From Aliibacillus thermotolerans (GTDB lineage Bacteria > Bacillota > Bacilli > Bacillales > Marinococcaceae), in contig NZ_WKJG01000019.1 in assembly GCF_027853235.1 (NCBI RefSeq), positions 1-62,824 on the forward strand: a stretch of DNA of 62,824 bases, written 5' to 3'. Made by a program: the position numbers and the translations under genes. The notes below the pieces were generated by a model. It was not told the DNA's origin, made no database searches, and saw only the letters and a program-made list of their open reading frames with translations. This document shows positions 7,693 through 16,396 of the stretch, in pieces; position 1 is the stretch's first letter; every line of letters starts with the position of its first letter.

Positions 7693-8595
7693 TTTTTTGA
7701 CTGCTTTTTTTCGATAGTAATCAAGAATATCTTGTAAAGAAGTTCGAAATGGTATCCGAGGAGACCACCCCAACGCTTTTAATTTGGAAATATCTACTTG
7801 TACAGGTGATATTTCTTTGCTAGATTTTTTTATACTTACAGGGAAGTTAGTATTAGATAATTCTCGATAAATATAAATTAAATCCCCTAAAGACTGACTC
7901 TTTCCTGAGGCAACGTTATATATTTCATTTCGTTTTCCTCGTTGAAAGAGGTAATCATATGCTTTGACAGCATCTCTTACGTCGAGAAAATCTCTATGAA
8001 TACTGCTATCATTGATAACGATAGGATCTTTCGATTTGTTATTTTCATAGTCGACAATTTTTTTAGCAATAAGGGAACAGACGCCATTTGAATCTCCAGG
8101 TCCTATAAGGTTATTCGGTTTGGCAATGATGATTTCTAGATTAAAAAACTCAGACCAAGATTCAGAAATAATACTTTGAACGGATTTGCTTAAACTGTAA
8201 GGATGAGGTGGATACTTGTCTATCTTCATATCGTATTGAAGTGCCGACGTTACCACTATTATTTTACAAGGGAAGTTTTCTTGTCGGACAGCGTCAAGCA
8301 AATGTAAGGTGGCAAATGCATTTGTTTCCATTGTTAAATGGGGATGATTCCATGATTTACTCACATCATTTTGCCCGGCCAAGTGAAGGATATAGTACGG
8401 CTTTTCTTTTCTCAATAATAATTCTATTTCGTTTTTCTTTGTAAGGTCACAAACCGCTTGCTTTACTGAATGATTACATATATTATTATCTCTTCGAACC
8501 GCTGCTATTACTTTCATTCCTTTTTTGGAAAAGTAATGACAAGCATGTTTTCCAGTAAAACCGTTTGCTCCAGTAATTAATATTTTTTCTGTCAT
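7690..8595 (-). CDS. NAD-dependent SDR epimerase/reductase (GDP-4-keto-6-deoxymannose reductase-like)
   Basis: An extended SDR of 301 residues: N-terminal GANGFTGKHA dinucleotide loop, an ALQYDM segment, YSLSKS as the catalytic YxxxK, and RDFLDVRDAVKAYDYL followed by YNVASGK. This pattern resembles RMD-type reductases of 4-keto-6-deoxy sugars. It is the last gene of the minus-strand operon, and its ATG overlaps the preceding stop (ATGA); an in-frame ATG at 8610 is an alternative. It may make an additional deoxysugar or complete the 4-reduction of the UDP-sugar made by its neighbours. The substrate is not certain. Confidence 0.75.
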   Translation of the reverse strand: MTEKILITGANGFTGKHACHYFSKKGMKVIAAVRRDNNICNHSVKQAVCDLTKKNEIELLLRKEKPYYILHLAGQNDVSKSWNHPHLTMETNAFATLHLLDAVRQENFPCKIIVVTSALQYDMKIDKYPPHPYSLSKSVQSIISESWSEFFNLEIIIAKPNNLIGPGDSNGVCSLIAKKIVDYENNKSKDPIVINDSSIHRDFLDVRDAVKAYDYLFQRGKRNEIYNVASGKSQSLGDLIYIYRELSNTNFPVSIKKSSKEISPVQVDISKLKALGWSPRIPFRTSLQDILDYYRKKAVKK

Positions 8596-9416
8596 GACCG
8601 ATTCATCCATTCTTTTAATTCCGTAAGCATTGCTTCATAATCAAGTACTTCATAATGGAAGTCTTTTCGTGTGTTGACCAGAGTTCTGTCTAATTTTATT
8701 TCGTAATCGGGTACAATATGAACGTCGTTTTTGTTAAAAACCCGTTGGATCATTTTTAATAATTTGTATTTCGAAATCTTTTTAGGGGCAGTTAGATGGT
8801 ACAATCCGGTAATTTCTTGAGAAATCATTTTCTCTAAAGCTTTTGCTAATTCTAAGGTGGTCACACCATTCCACAGTACATTTTTATATCCTTTTATCGT
8901 TCCTTTTTGATTCATAAACCAGAGAAACAATCCGATTCCATCTTTTTTTAATTCTGGGCCAATAATAGATGTTCTGACGGTTAAATGGGGAGGGTGATAA
9001 ACCTCTCCTAATGTTTTTGTTCTGGCGTAATCGGAAGTTCCATCCGGAAAGTCTCTTTCTCTGTAATCACCACGGTCACCTTGAAACACACAATCGGTAC
9101 TTAAATGAATAAATTTTGCTTGATTTTCTTTTGACATTTTCGCTAATAGATGTGGAAAGAGGCTGTTGACGTAAATAGCTTCTTTTTTTTGTTCACTCGC
9201 TTTCTTATTTAATATACCTGTACAATTAATAACGACATCTGGTTTCAAGTTTTGTATCGTTTTTTTCAGAGTGGTTAAATCGTGAACATCAAGATAAATA
9301 CTTTTCTTATCAAAGGAATCTCTAGACGTGTAATAAACTTCGTGATTTTTTCGGGAAAAATAGTCACGGATCATATGACCGGCCATTCCTTTACCGCCAA
9401 TAATTAATAACTTCAT
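8592..9416 (-). CDS. RmlD-like SDR reductase of the UDP-2-acetamido-2,6-dideoxyhexose pathway
   Basis: 274 residues with the N-terminal GGKGMAGH loop, STDCVFQGDRGDY, YARTK (YxxxK) and a C-terminal substrate region typical of dTDP-4-dehydrorhamnose reductase relatives. With the neighbouring 4,6-dehydratase and CapG/WbjD-type 2-epimerase it should reduce the 4-keto sugar. In the UDP-L-FucNAc pathway the enzyme (WbjC/CapF) usually carries an extra C-terminal cupin domain, which is missing here. The short RmlD-like form is more like the one I recall from UDP-L-QuiNAc synthesis. It starts directly after the dehydratase stop. Confidence 0.75.
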   Translation of the reverse strand: MKLLIIGGKGMAGHMIRDYFSRKNHEVYYTSRDSFDKKSIYLDVHDLTTLKKTIQNLKPDVVINCTGILNKKASEQKKEAIYVNSLFPHLLAKMSKENQAKFIHLSTDCVFQGDRGDYRERDFPDGTSDYARTKTLGEVYHPPHLTVRTSIIGPELKKDGIGLFLWFMNQKGTIKGYKNVLWNGVTTLELAKALEKMISQEITGLYHLTAPKKISKYKLLKMIQRVFNKNDVHIVPDYEIKLDRTLVNTRKDFHYEVLDYEAMLTELKEWMNRS

Positions 9417-10403
9417 TTAAATAAACCCTCCCTTTTTTAACATGTCTTTAATTTCTTCTTTGGACATAAGGGAGTGATTAGAGTGATAGTGATCTAAATC
9501 GATGGGTGGATAGTTTGCATAGTGTTCTGATAGGCCTTCGATTTTAATAGAGGGTAAAATGACATAATACTCTTTATCGTAAATAACGGTATTGTTGCTT
9601 TCATATTCTGTTAATAATATTTCATGGAGTTTTTCTCCAGGACGTATCCCCGTCTCCACAATCTTTACATTCTTTTTTCCTGAATCTTCAATAAGGACAT
9701 TGGCTAAGTCTATAATTTTACATGTTGGCATTTTCATCACGAAAATTTCTCCACCAATGCTTTCATAGGAAGCTTTAAATAATAGTTTAATAGCATCTTC
9801 GAGGGTTAAGAAAAAGCGGGTCATTCTTTTATCAGTGATCCCAACTTTTGATTTATTTTGTATTTGGTCCTTAAAAACATGAATCACGCTGCCATTTGTT
9901 CCTAAAACATTTCCACCTCGTACACAAATAAATTTTGTTTCCTTCGTTAAAATGTTTGCATGAATAATCAATCGTTCTCCCAATGCTTTCGTAAATCCGT
10001 AGAAGTTAGTGGGGTTGGCAGCTTTATCTGTTGAAATATAAATCACTTTTTTCACTTTCTGTTCAATGGAAGCTTCAATAACGTTTTGTGTACCATATAC
10101 GTTCGTTTTTAGCCCTTCATAAGGTTGGTCTTCACAAACTGGAACATGTTTCAAGGCAGCGAGATGAAATAAGAAATCGACTCCTCTACATGCTTCATTC
10201 AATGCGGATTTATCACGAATGTCTCCGATAATAAAAGATAGTTTTTTATTATTATCAAATTTGTGTTTCATCACTACTTGAGTAAATTCATTTCTAGAAA
10301 AAATTCGGATCTCTTTGGGATTTTTAGCTAGTAATTGCTTTACCAACTCATTTCCCCATGATCCCGTTCCTCCAGTGACTAAAATCGTTTGATTCTTAAA
10401 CAA
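9417..10403 (-). CDS. UDP-GlcNAc 4,6-dehydratase (CapD/PseB/WbjB-type)
   Basis: A short-form polysaccharide dehydratase: ILVTGGTGSWGNELV cofactor loop, GDIRDKSAL, LAALKHVPVCEDQP, catalytic STDKAANPTNFYGFTK, and a C-terminal RPGEKLHEILL segment. It should convert UDP-GlcNAc to a 4-keto-6-deoxy intermediate, with or without C5 inversion. I chose TTG 10403 as start because GGAGGT, inside the end of the upstream epimerase gene, lies seven bases before it; the GTG at 10412 overlaps the ribosome site. The gene overlaps the epimerase by 8 bp, which implies coupling. The NPTNFYG variant is closer to PseB/CapD than to classic WbjB, so the exact product is open. Confidence 0.85.
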   Translation of the reverse strand: MFKNQTILVTGGTGSWGNELVKQLLAKNPKEIRIFSRNEFTQVVMKHKFDNNKKLSFIIGDIRDKSALNEACRGVDFLFHLAALKHVPVCEDQPYEGLKTNVYGTQNVIEASIEQKVKKVIYISTDKAANPTNFYGFTKALGERLIIHANILTKETKFICVRGGNVLGTNGSVIHVFKDQIQNKSKVGITDKRMTRFFLTLEDAIKLLFKASYESIGGEIFVMKMPTCKIIDLANVLIEDSGKKNVKIVETGIRPGEKLHEILLTEYESNNTVIYDKEYYVILPSIKIEGLSEHYANYPPIDLDHYHSNHSLMSKEEIKDMLKKGGFI

Positions 10404-11487
10404 TGTTTGCACCTCCTAAGATGAATTTGACGACTCTTTCTGAAACGTTTTTATCTAAATAGCCATCCGGGCACTTCCAATTCAGTGGCTGTTTTGTCAT
10501 TACTTTTACGGCTTTAAGAATGTTCTTTTGATCAATTCCAGAGACCATATTACTTCCACAATCCACCGTCTCTGGTCTTTCTGTCGTTGTTCGGACGGTT
10601 ACTGTAGGAATGTGATAAATGCAACATTCTTCTTGGACCGTTCCACTGTCTGTTAATACACAAAAGGCAGATTTTTCAAGTTTCACAAATTCAAAAAAAC
10701 CAAATGGTTCATAGAACTCTAGAAGAGGATGGATACCAATATTACTTGCTTGGTTTAACTTTGATTTCGTGCGGGGATGTAAGCTACAAATCATTCTTTT
10801 TTGAAATGTTTCGGCAACCAAGTTTAACCCTTTTATGATTTCAATGAAACTTTCTGCGTTATCTACATTTTCTGCCCGATGAATTGTCACAAGGAAGTAA
10901 TCCTTTTTTTCCAGTTGAAGTTTTTTTAAAATATCGTTTGCGTCTATCTGCGTTTTATAATTTTCGAGAACCTCATAAATAGGATTGCCAGATAGCATAA
11001 TTTGCTTGCTCGCAATTCCATCCCTCAATAAATTTTCTTTACTGTTTTGAGTGTAGGGAAGGTTGTAACTTGAAATACTGTCGATCATACGTCTGTTTAT
11101 TTCTTCCGGAACATTCCAGTCAAAACAGCGATTGCCAGCTTCCATATGCACTACCGGAATCCCCATTCTTTCTGCCAAAATCGCTCCTAAAGAACTATTG
11201 GTATCCCCTAACACTAAAACTTTGTCAGGCCTTTCCTTCATGAATATTTTTTCTAATTCTAAAAACATTCTTGAAAGCTGTTCACCTAAAGACTGTTGTC
11301 TATCGCTTAAAATATAATCTGGTCTTCGTAAATGAAGTTGTTCAAAAAAAATATCGTTCAAAGTAGTAGTAAAATTTTGTCCTGTATGAACGATAATGTG
11401 TTTATCTGCAAATTGATCCAGCTTTTTCATCACTAAGCTAAGCCGAATGATTTCCGGTCTAGTGCCTAATATCGTCATGATTTTCAT
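10396..11487 (-). CDS. UDP-GlcNAc 2-epimerase family enzyme, non-hydrolysing (WbjD/CapG-like)
   Basis: A 363-residue GT-B-fold epimerase with KIMTILGTRPEIIRLS at the N-terminus, VLGDTNSS, HMEAGNRCFDWNVPEEINRR, IHRAENVD and LTDSGTVQEE. The FDxxVPEE form of the central motif is that of the WbjD/CapG enzymes that act late in UDP-L-FucNAc or UDP-L-QuiNAc synthesis, rather than WecB/MnaA. ATG 11487 follows AAGGAGGGAGGG; an upstream in-frame start at 11565 adds a non-conserved basic leader. It sits between a glycosyltransferase and the dehydratase in the operon. Confidence 0.85.
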   Translation of the reverse strand: MKIMTILGTRPEIIRLSLVMKKLDQFADKHIIVHTGQNFTTTLNDIFFEQLHLRRPDYILSDRQQSLGEQLSRMFLELEKIFMKERPDKVLVLGDTNSSLGAILAERMGIPVVHMEAGNRCFDWNVPEEINRRMIDSISSYNLPYTQNSKENLLRDGIASKQIMLSGNPIYEVLENYKTQIDANDILKKLQLEKKDYFLVTIHRAENVDNAESFIEIIKGLNLVAETFQKRMICSLHPRTKSKLNQASNIGIHPLLEFYEPFGFFEFVKLEKSAFCVLTDSGTVQEECCIYHIPTVTVRTTTERPETVDCGSNMVSGIDQKNILKAVKVMTKQPLNWKCPDGYLDKNVSERVVKFILGGANIV

Positions 11488-11647
11488 TGAAAACCCTCCC
11501 TCCTTACGTTTTCTCATCAAAAGCCTCGCAGGCTTTCTATCATTGTATGAATGAAGGTCTTCCATTTCTTAGACCATTAACATAAAGAAGGGGGATATTG
11601 GCTTTTATCCAGTCGTAAAGGAAAGAGAAAAGGGGAAAGGGGGAGGT

Positions 11648-12526
11648 TTAGAAGGGGATACTGAATCTCTTGAAATACCATGTGTCATCGTACTTTCTTT
11701 TTTGAAAATACGCTTTTCTTTGTTTCAACACATGATCTCTTAGAACAAGCTTATCTATTTTTTTTGGATCTTGTTTTAATAATCGTTTACATTTGTTGAT
11801 ACGTGTGGTGTTAAAGTGAGAGTAGGCCAATCTCATTAAGTTATAATCTAAGTGGTGACGACTGAGTTGATAGGGATGAGAAGTTCTAAATACATGAAAG
11901 ACCTTTACATCTGGATGGACACTGCATCTGTAGCCGAATAACCAAAGCTTGATGGAAAGTTCAATATCTTCATAACCCCAAGTTTTAAACCCAGACTCAA
12001 AGCCACCTACACTTTGAAAAACTTTCTTGGAAATCATAAAGCACCCACCGGGTAAAACCGCCGTGTCCGAAATGTTTGCAGGTTTTCCTGTCCAATAGAT
12101 TACAAGATTAGGTTTTAAGGATTGACCATATCCGACAGAAGAGGTGTTGTTTACATCAGCAATACCTGGACAAATCGCGTCTGTTTTCCTCTTTTTTAAA
12201 GGATTGACTAGTCTATCCATCCACATATCTTTAAAGAATAAGTGGGCATCGCAAAAAACAAGATATTGTCCTCTGGCATACTGAGCACCATAATTTCTTG
12301 CATTGGCAGCTCCTATTCCGTTTGTCTTCAACAGATGGACATGTTTATATGTCGTTTCTTGTTGGATAAAATCACAACAACCGTCAGTGGAACCATCATC
12401 AACTACGATCACTTCATATCGTTGGTTTGTACGGGTAGAAAATAAGGAGTTCAGTGTGTTTCGCACATTTATCCCTTCATTTTTAGCGGGAATAACAATC
12501 GAGACTTCGGGTGTGAAATGGTTCAT
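11648..12526 (-). CDS. Glycosyltransferase family 2, polypeptide-GalNAc-transferase-like
   Basis: 292 residues: VSIVIPAKNEGINVRNTLNS, VVDDGSTDGC, CDAHLFF in the position of the DXD/DXH motif, GGCFMISKKVF, then GYEDIELSIKLWLFGYRC and VFHVFR, a C-terminal arrangement shared with polypeptide GalNAc transferases and chondroitin-type GT2 enzymes. That family often uses UDP-HexNAc donors, which fits the UDP-sugar genes downstream. The start is ATG 12526 with AAAGGAGAG. It sits between cysC and the 2-epimerase, linking sulfate activation to glycan assembly. The 160 bp that follow it (11488-11647) include a long purine run but no gene. Confidence 0.85.
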   Translation of the reverse strand: MNHFTPEVSIVIPAKNEGINVRNTLNSLFSTRTNQRYEVIVVDDGSTDGCCDFIQQETTYKHVHLLKTNGIGAANARNYGAQYARGQYLVFCDAHLFFKDMWMDRLVNPLKKRKTDAICPGIADVNNTSSVGYGQSLKPNLVIYWTGKPANISDTAVLPGGCFMISKKVFQSVGGFESGFKTWGYEDIELSIKLWLFGYRCSVHPDVKVFHVFRTSHPYQLSRHHLDYNLMRLAYSHFNTTRINKCKRLLKQDPKKIDKLVLRDHVLKQRKAYFQKRKYDDTWYFKRFSIPF

Positions 12527-12618
12527 TGATTTCTCTCCTTTTTAAGAAACATATTTCCTTCCATTGTATGACTGGTAAAACAGGTCGTGAGAAAAAGGAA
12601 GAGGAAAATATTAGGAGG

Positions 12619-13218
12619 CTACATATACTTGTTTTTGATTAAATAGTTCAATATTTGATTGACGGATTCTTGGAGTGTTTGTTTGTCCGTTTCTACGATA
12701 ATTTCAGGGGAAATAGGTTCTTCATATGGAGAATGAATGCCAGTGAAACTTTTTATTTCTCCATTTCTTGCCTTTTTATATAGTCCTTTAGGATCTCGTT
12801 TCTCACACTCCGATAAGTCACATTTCACATAAACTTCAACAAATTCACCTTTATCCAGAAGGTTTCTTACCATTTCACGATCTTTTCTATATGGAGAGAT
12901 AAATGAAGCTAATGTCAGAATACCTGCATCGACGAACAACTTGGATACTTCCCCAATCCTCCTGATATTCTCTGTTCTTTCCTGTGGAGTAAAACCGAGA
13001 TCACGATTTAAACCGTGACGTATGTTATCCCCATCTAACCGATAAGAGAGAATACCAGCGTGGTATAGTTCTTTTTCGATTTCAACTGCAATTGTTGACT
13101 TTCCGGAACCAGAAAGCCCGGTAAACCAAAGGACTGCACTTTTTATTTTATTATTTAATTTCTGACGATCGGACTTAGAGATATGACCCTGATGCCACGT
13201 AATATTTTTTTGTCCCAT
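12619..13218 (-). CDS. cysC: Adenylylsulfate (APS) kinase
   Basis: 199 residues with a P-loop [11 protein letters not shown] (about residues 32-42), [23 protein letters not shown] and [11 protein letters not shown], all diagnostic for APS kinase. It phosphorylates APS to PAPS, the sulfate donor of the two sulfotransferases at 3-5.6 kb. ATG 13218 has GGAGGT eight bases upstream. It follows the SLC13 permease by 21 bp and lies downstream of sat, so import, activation and phosphorylation are in one transcript. No PAPS reductase gene is present in the window. Confidence 0.95.
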   Translation of the reverse strand: MGQKNITWHQGHISKSDRQKLNNKIKSAVLWFTGLSGSGKSTIAVEIEKELYHAGILSYRLDGDNIRHGLNRDLGFTPQERTENIRRIGEVSKLFVDAGILTLASFISPYRKDREMVRNLLDKGEFVEVYVKCDLSECEKRDPKGLYKKARNGEIKSFTGIHSPYEEPISPEIIVETDKQTLQESVNQILNYLIKNKYM

Positions 13219-13239
13219 TCTCAATAACCTCCTTTTGTT

Positions 13240-15021
13240 TTAAACCCAGAATAAATATACGATAGTGACGGTTGCGATCATTGTCATCATATTAAGTGGG
13301 ATACCAGCTTTTAAGAAATCTTTAAAGGAATATCCACCTGGTCCATATACGATTAAATTAGTTTGATAGCCGATCGGTGTAGCAAAACTGGCGGAAGCCG
13401 CTATAGTTACAATTACTGCTAATACGAGTGGGTCTAAAGATACTACATTGGAAATCTCCATAGCAATTGGGAACATTAATACAGCTGTAGCATTATTCGT
13501 TATAAATTCCGTGAACATCATCGTGATAAAATAGACAGAAATGAGGATCATTAACACCCCGAATGGTTCTGTTAGATACAAAAGTTTATCTGCGACCCAT
13601 TGAGCTGTTCCAGAGTTCGTTAAAGCTTTCCCGACTCCTAAGGAGCAAGCAATGATCATAAGCACGTGAAGTTGTATATAATGCTTTGCTTCAGATGGTT
13701 TGAACATTCGAAAAAGAAAAAAGCAAGAAATCGTTATTAACAACGCCATAAACATAGATAAAATTTGAAAAGTTACAAGGGTAATCATGGCCAGAAAAAT
13801 AGCGATGGCAAACCAACCACGTTTACTATTGGATTTAGTGTAACTTGTACGCTTAACTGGGGTAACGACATAGAAATCATCGTCTTTACCACTATTTTTT
13901 TGAAAATCAGATCCGGTTAACATTAAGAGAGTGTCTCCAGGCTTTAAGATAATGTCACCTATTTTACTGTGGATACGTTCATTTTTTCGATGGACTGCAA
14001 TGACGACAGCGTCATATTTTGCTCGAAATTGTGTGTCTTTTAATTTTTGATATAGAAGAGTCGAATGATGGGAAACGACTGCTTCTACAAAATTCGTGTG
14101 ATTATTACATAAATCACTTATATCCATATCTGAATTTGTTTCTATCTGAAGGCCTTTTATCGATTGTAGCTCGGCTATAGACGAAAGATCACCAGTGAAA
14201 GTGAGGCGATCTCCCGGTTGGACTATTGTCGTGCTCTTTAAGGGAGTTATTCTCTTTTTGCCTCTAAGAAGAGAAATAAAATAGATCCCTTTTAAGTTTC
14301 GCAAGCCCGCGTCATCAATGGTAAGATAGGTGAAGGGAAAATTTTTTTCAATCACTACTTCTCCTAAATATTCACGACTTTGTTCTGCCACAGTGTCTTT
14401 TATAGGTTTGTGAGAAGGCAAGAATTTATGACCAATACATATCAAGTAACCAATACCTAATACAGTGATTGGTATCCCCACGATTGCCAAAGGTGTAAAA
14501 ATAGAAAATCCTTGAAGACCGTTTTCTATCATCAACTCGTGAATAATGAGATTGGTAGAAGTTCCCATTAATGTGATAGTTCCCCCTAAAATAGTAGCGT
14601 AAGAAAGTGGGATTAAAAGCTTAGATGGTGGTATGTTATTTTTTTCGCACCAGTCACGGAGGATAGGCGTTAACGTGATTACAATAGGGGTGTTATTTAA
14701 AAAAGCAGAAAGTCCAGCTATAGGTGGAAGAAGTTTCAATAATGTTTTTTTCACAGTTCCTTGTCTTTGTAGCAATCGTGAAATTATTTGGTCAATAATC
14801 CCGCTTTTCTTTATTGTGCCGGCGATAATAAATAACATAGCAATCGTCCATAATGCTTCATTAGCGAAGCCGGATAATGCTTCCTCTATTGAAACAATAC
14901 CAGTAATTACAAATATTGTAAGAGTGAAGAAAATAACGATAAAAGGACTTGCAATTTCAAAGATAAGTCCAATTAGCATGAGACCAATGAAGAACAAGGT
15001 AAATACTATTTCCCAAGTCAA
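13240..15021 (-). CDS. SLC13-family permease with two TrkA-C domains, probable sulfate importer
   Basis: A 593-residue membrane protein. About five helices (residues 1-190) are followed by a cytosolic stretch with two RCK/TrkA-C-like domains (about 205-385, with [10 protein letters not shown] and [11 protein letters not shown]), then the second helical half (about 400-593). Conserved SLC13/divalent-anion features include FLNNTPIV and the second-half NNATAV and TPIGYQTN motifs. The TTG start overlaps the sat stop (TTGA). Position between sat and cysC makes sulfate the obvious substrate, replacing the cysP-type carrier of B. subtilis. Substrate assignment rests on context. Confidence 0.85.
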   Translation of the reverse strand: MTWEIVFTLFFIGLMLIGLIFEIASPFIVIFFTLTIFVITGIVSIEEALSGFANEALWTIAMLFIIAGTIKKSGIIDQIISRLLQRQGTVKKTLLKLLPPIAGLSAFLNNTPIVITLTPILRDWCEKNNIPPSKLLIPLSYATILGGTITLMGTSTNLIIHELMIENGLQGFSIFTPLAIVGIPITVLGIGYLICIGHKFLPSHKPIKDTVAEQSREYLGEVVIEKNFPFTYLTIDDAGLRNLKGIYFISLLRGKKRITPLKSTTIVQPGDRLTFTGDLSSIAELQSIKGLQIETNSDMDISDLCNNHTNFVEAVVSHHSTLLYQKLKDTQFRAKYDAVVIAVHRKNERIHSKIGDIILKPGDTLLMLTGSDFQKNSGKDDDFYVVTPVKRTSYTKSNSKRGWFAIAIFLAMITLVTFQILSMFMALLITISCFFLFRMFKPSEAKHYIQLHVLMIIACSLGVGKALTNSGTAQWVADKLLYLTEPFGVLMILISVYFITMMFTEFITNNATAVLMFPIAMEISNVVSLDPLVLAVIVTIAASASFATPIGYQTNLIVYGPGGYSFKDFLKAGIPLNMMTMIATVTIVYLFWV

Positions 15022-16163
15022 CGCTTGTTCAATCCTTTGATAAGAACTTCAGCAACTTCAGGACGAGTAAATTCTTTCGGAGGTTTTTTTCCTTGTCGTA
15101 ACATCTCCCTAACTTTTGTTCCACTTAAATGAAGATGGTGATTGCTATGGTGAGGGCAAGTTTTAATCGTGCTCATACTATTGCAAATTTTACAAAAATA
15201 AGCGTGATCAAATTTTAAAATAGTTATATTTATCTCGTCGGTAGAAAACTGGTTAAATATTTCTTGGGCCTCATATGTTCCGTAATAATCACCGACACCA
15301 GCGTGGTCTCTTCCGATAATAAAGTGAGTGCAACCATAATTTTTACGGACAAGAGCATGAAATATAGCTTCCCTAGGGCCAGCATATCTCATGGCTGCTG
15401 GAAAAGCCGCTAATTTTACCCTATTATCAGGATAATAATGTTTGAGTAAAGTGTTATAGCTTTCTATCCGTATATCAGCTGGAATGTCATCTTTTTTTGT
15501 TTCTCCAATAAGGGGGTGGAGAAATAAACCGTCTGTTGATTCTAATGCACACTTTTGAATATACTCGTGTGCTCGGTGAATCGGATTTCTTGTTTGAAAG
15601 CCGACAACTGTATTCCAATTTAATTGAGAAAATAATTTTCTTGTTTTTAGCGGGCTTAAGACATAATCTTCAAATGGCGAATGAGAAGGATTGTTGATAA
15701 GATGAATTGGACCTGCTAAATAAACATCTCCTTTGCTGTATAACTTTTTTACACCTGGATGATTTTTATCCGTCGTTCCATAAACTAATTTGGCTTCTTC
15801 TTTCTTGTCATAGCCGTATTTTTCCGTAAGCTCTAGGACTCCATACGTTTTTCCGTCCTTTCCTTTTAATCCAATCAAAGTTCCTAGGTCACACTCGTTT
15901 GCTTTTTCTTTTGTTACGGCCAATGTAATCGGAAGACTCCATACAAGACCATTCTTCAATCTCATGTTTTTTAAAACATGAAGGTAATTCTCCTTATCCA
16001 TGAATCCATCTAAAGGGCTATATGCGCCATTCGCAATTAACTCCAGATCCGCTAATGATTCGTCAGAAATTTGCACAGTCGTTTTCATTTTTGAGAGTAA
16101 TTCATCTTTTTGCAGTTCATCTGTTAATTTCTGTATTAATATTCCACCATGAGGAGGTATCAT
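15018..16163 (-). CDS. sat: Sulfate adenylyltransferase (ATP sulfurylase)
   Basis: 381 residues of the homo-oligomeric bacterial/eukaryotic type: [12 protein letters not shown] (nucleotide-binding QxRNxxHxxH, about residues 190-201), [17 protein letters not shown] (about 283-299), and a Cys/His-containing stretch [17 protein letters not shown]. It forms APS from ATP and sulfate. ATG 16163 was chosen because it follows GGAAGAG and begins at the conserved MIPPHGG; the open frame extends 63 codons further without family similarity. It is the first gene of the eight-gene operon. Confidence 0.95.
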   Translation of the reverse strand: MIPPHGGILIQKLTDELQKDELLSKMKTTVQISDESLADLELIANGAYSPLDGFMDKENYLHVLKNMRLKNGLVWSLPITLAVTKEKANECDLGTLIGLKGKDGKTYGVLELTEKYGYDKKEEAKLVYGTTDKNHPGVKKLYSKGDVYLAGPIHLINNPSHSPFEDYVLSPLKTRKLFSQLNWNTVVGFQTRNPIHRAHEYIQKCALESTDGLFLHPLIGETKKDDIPADIRIESYNTLLKHYYPDNRVKLAAFPAAMRYAGPREAIFHALVRKNYGCTHFIIGRDHAGVGDYYGTYEAQEIFNQFSTDEINITILKFDHAYFCKICNSMSTIKTCPHHSNHHLHLSGTKVREMLRQGKKPPKEFTRPEVAEVLIKGLNKR

Positions 16164-16310
16164 ATTTTCTCTTCCTTTCTTAACAAAGTTTATCAGAGCA
16201 TGATCTACCATTTTCCTTAAAACTACTTTAATGATATGTTTTGAACATGGTAGAGAAACGGCAGTTGTAGAAAACAAACTTCGGCCTATGTATTGGTAGT
16301 CATAAAATGG

Positions 16311-16326
16311 CGCTTTTCGAAAAGCG
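16311..16326. promoter_or_regulatory. Perfect 16-bp palindrome upstream of sat
   Basis: CGCTTTTCGAAAAGCG is perfectly self-complementary, flanked by ATGG and CCAT. It lies 147 bp upstream of the sat start and just beyond the deacetylase terminator. It may be an operator for the sulfate/sugar operon or a second terminator hairpin. Confidence 0.4.
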
Positions 16327-16332
16327 TTCCAT

Positions 16333-16365
16333 GAAAAAAGGGCCATCTTCAAAGGAATAGGCCCT
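16333..16365 (-). terminator. Terminator of the polysaccharide deacetylase gene
   Basis: Read on the minus strand, AGGGCC and GGCCCT form a stem followed by six T. It begins 31 bases past the deacetylase stop and separates it from the sat operon. Confidence 0.7.
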
Positions 16366-16396
16366 CATTCTATTCTACATATATTGTCCTTTTGGA

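Noticed and set aside
12619-16163. Ordinary assimilatory sulfate operon for cysteine
   Set aside because: There is no cysH, sulfite reductase or siroheme gene, and the genes are followed in the same operon by sugar-nucleotide and glycosyltransferase genes. It remains possible that PAPS is also used for cysteine through genes elsewhere.
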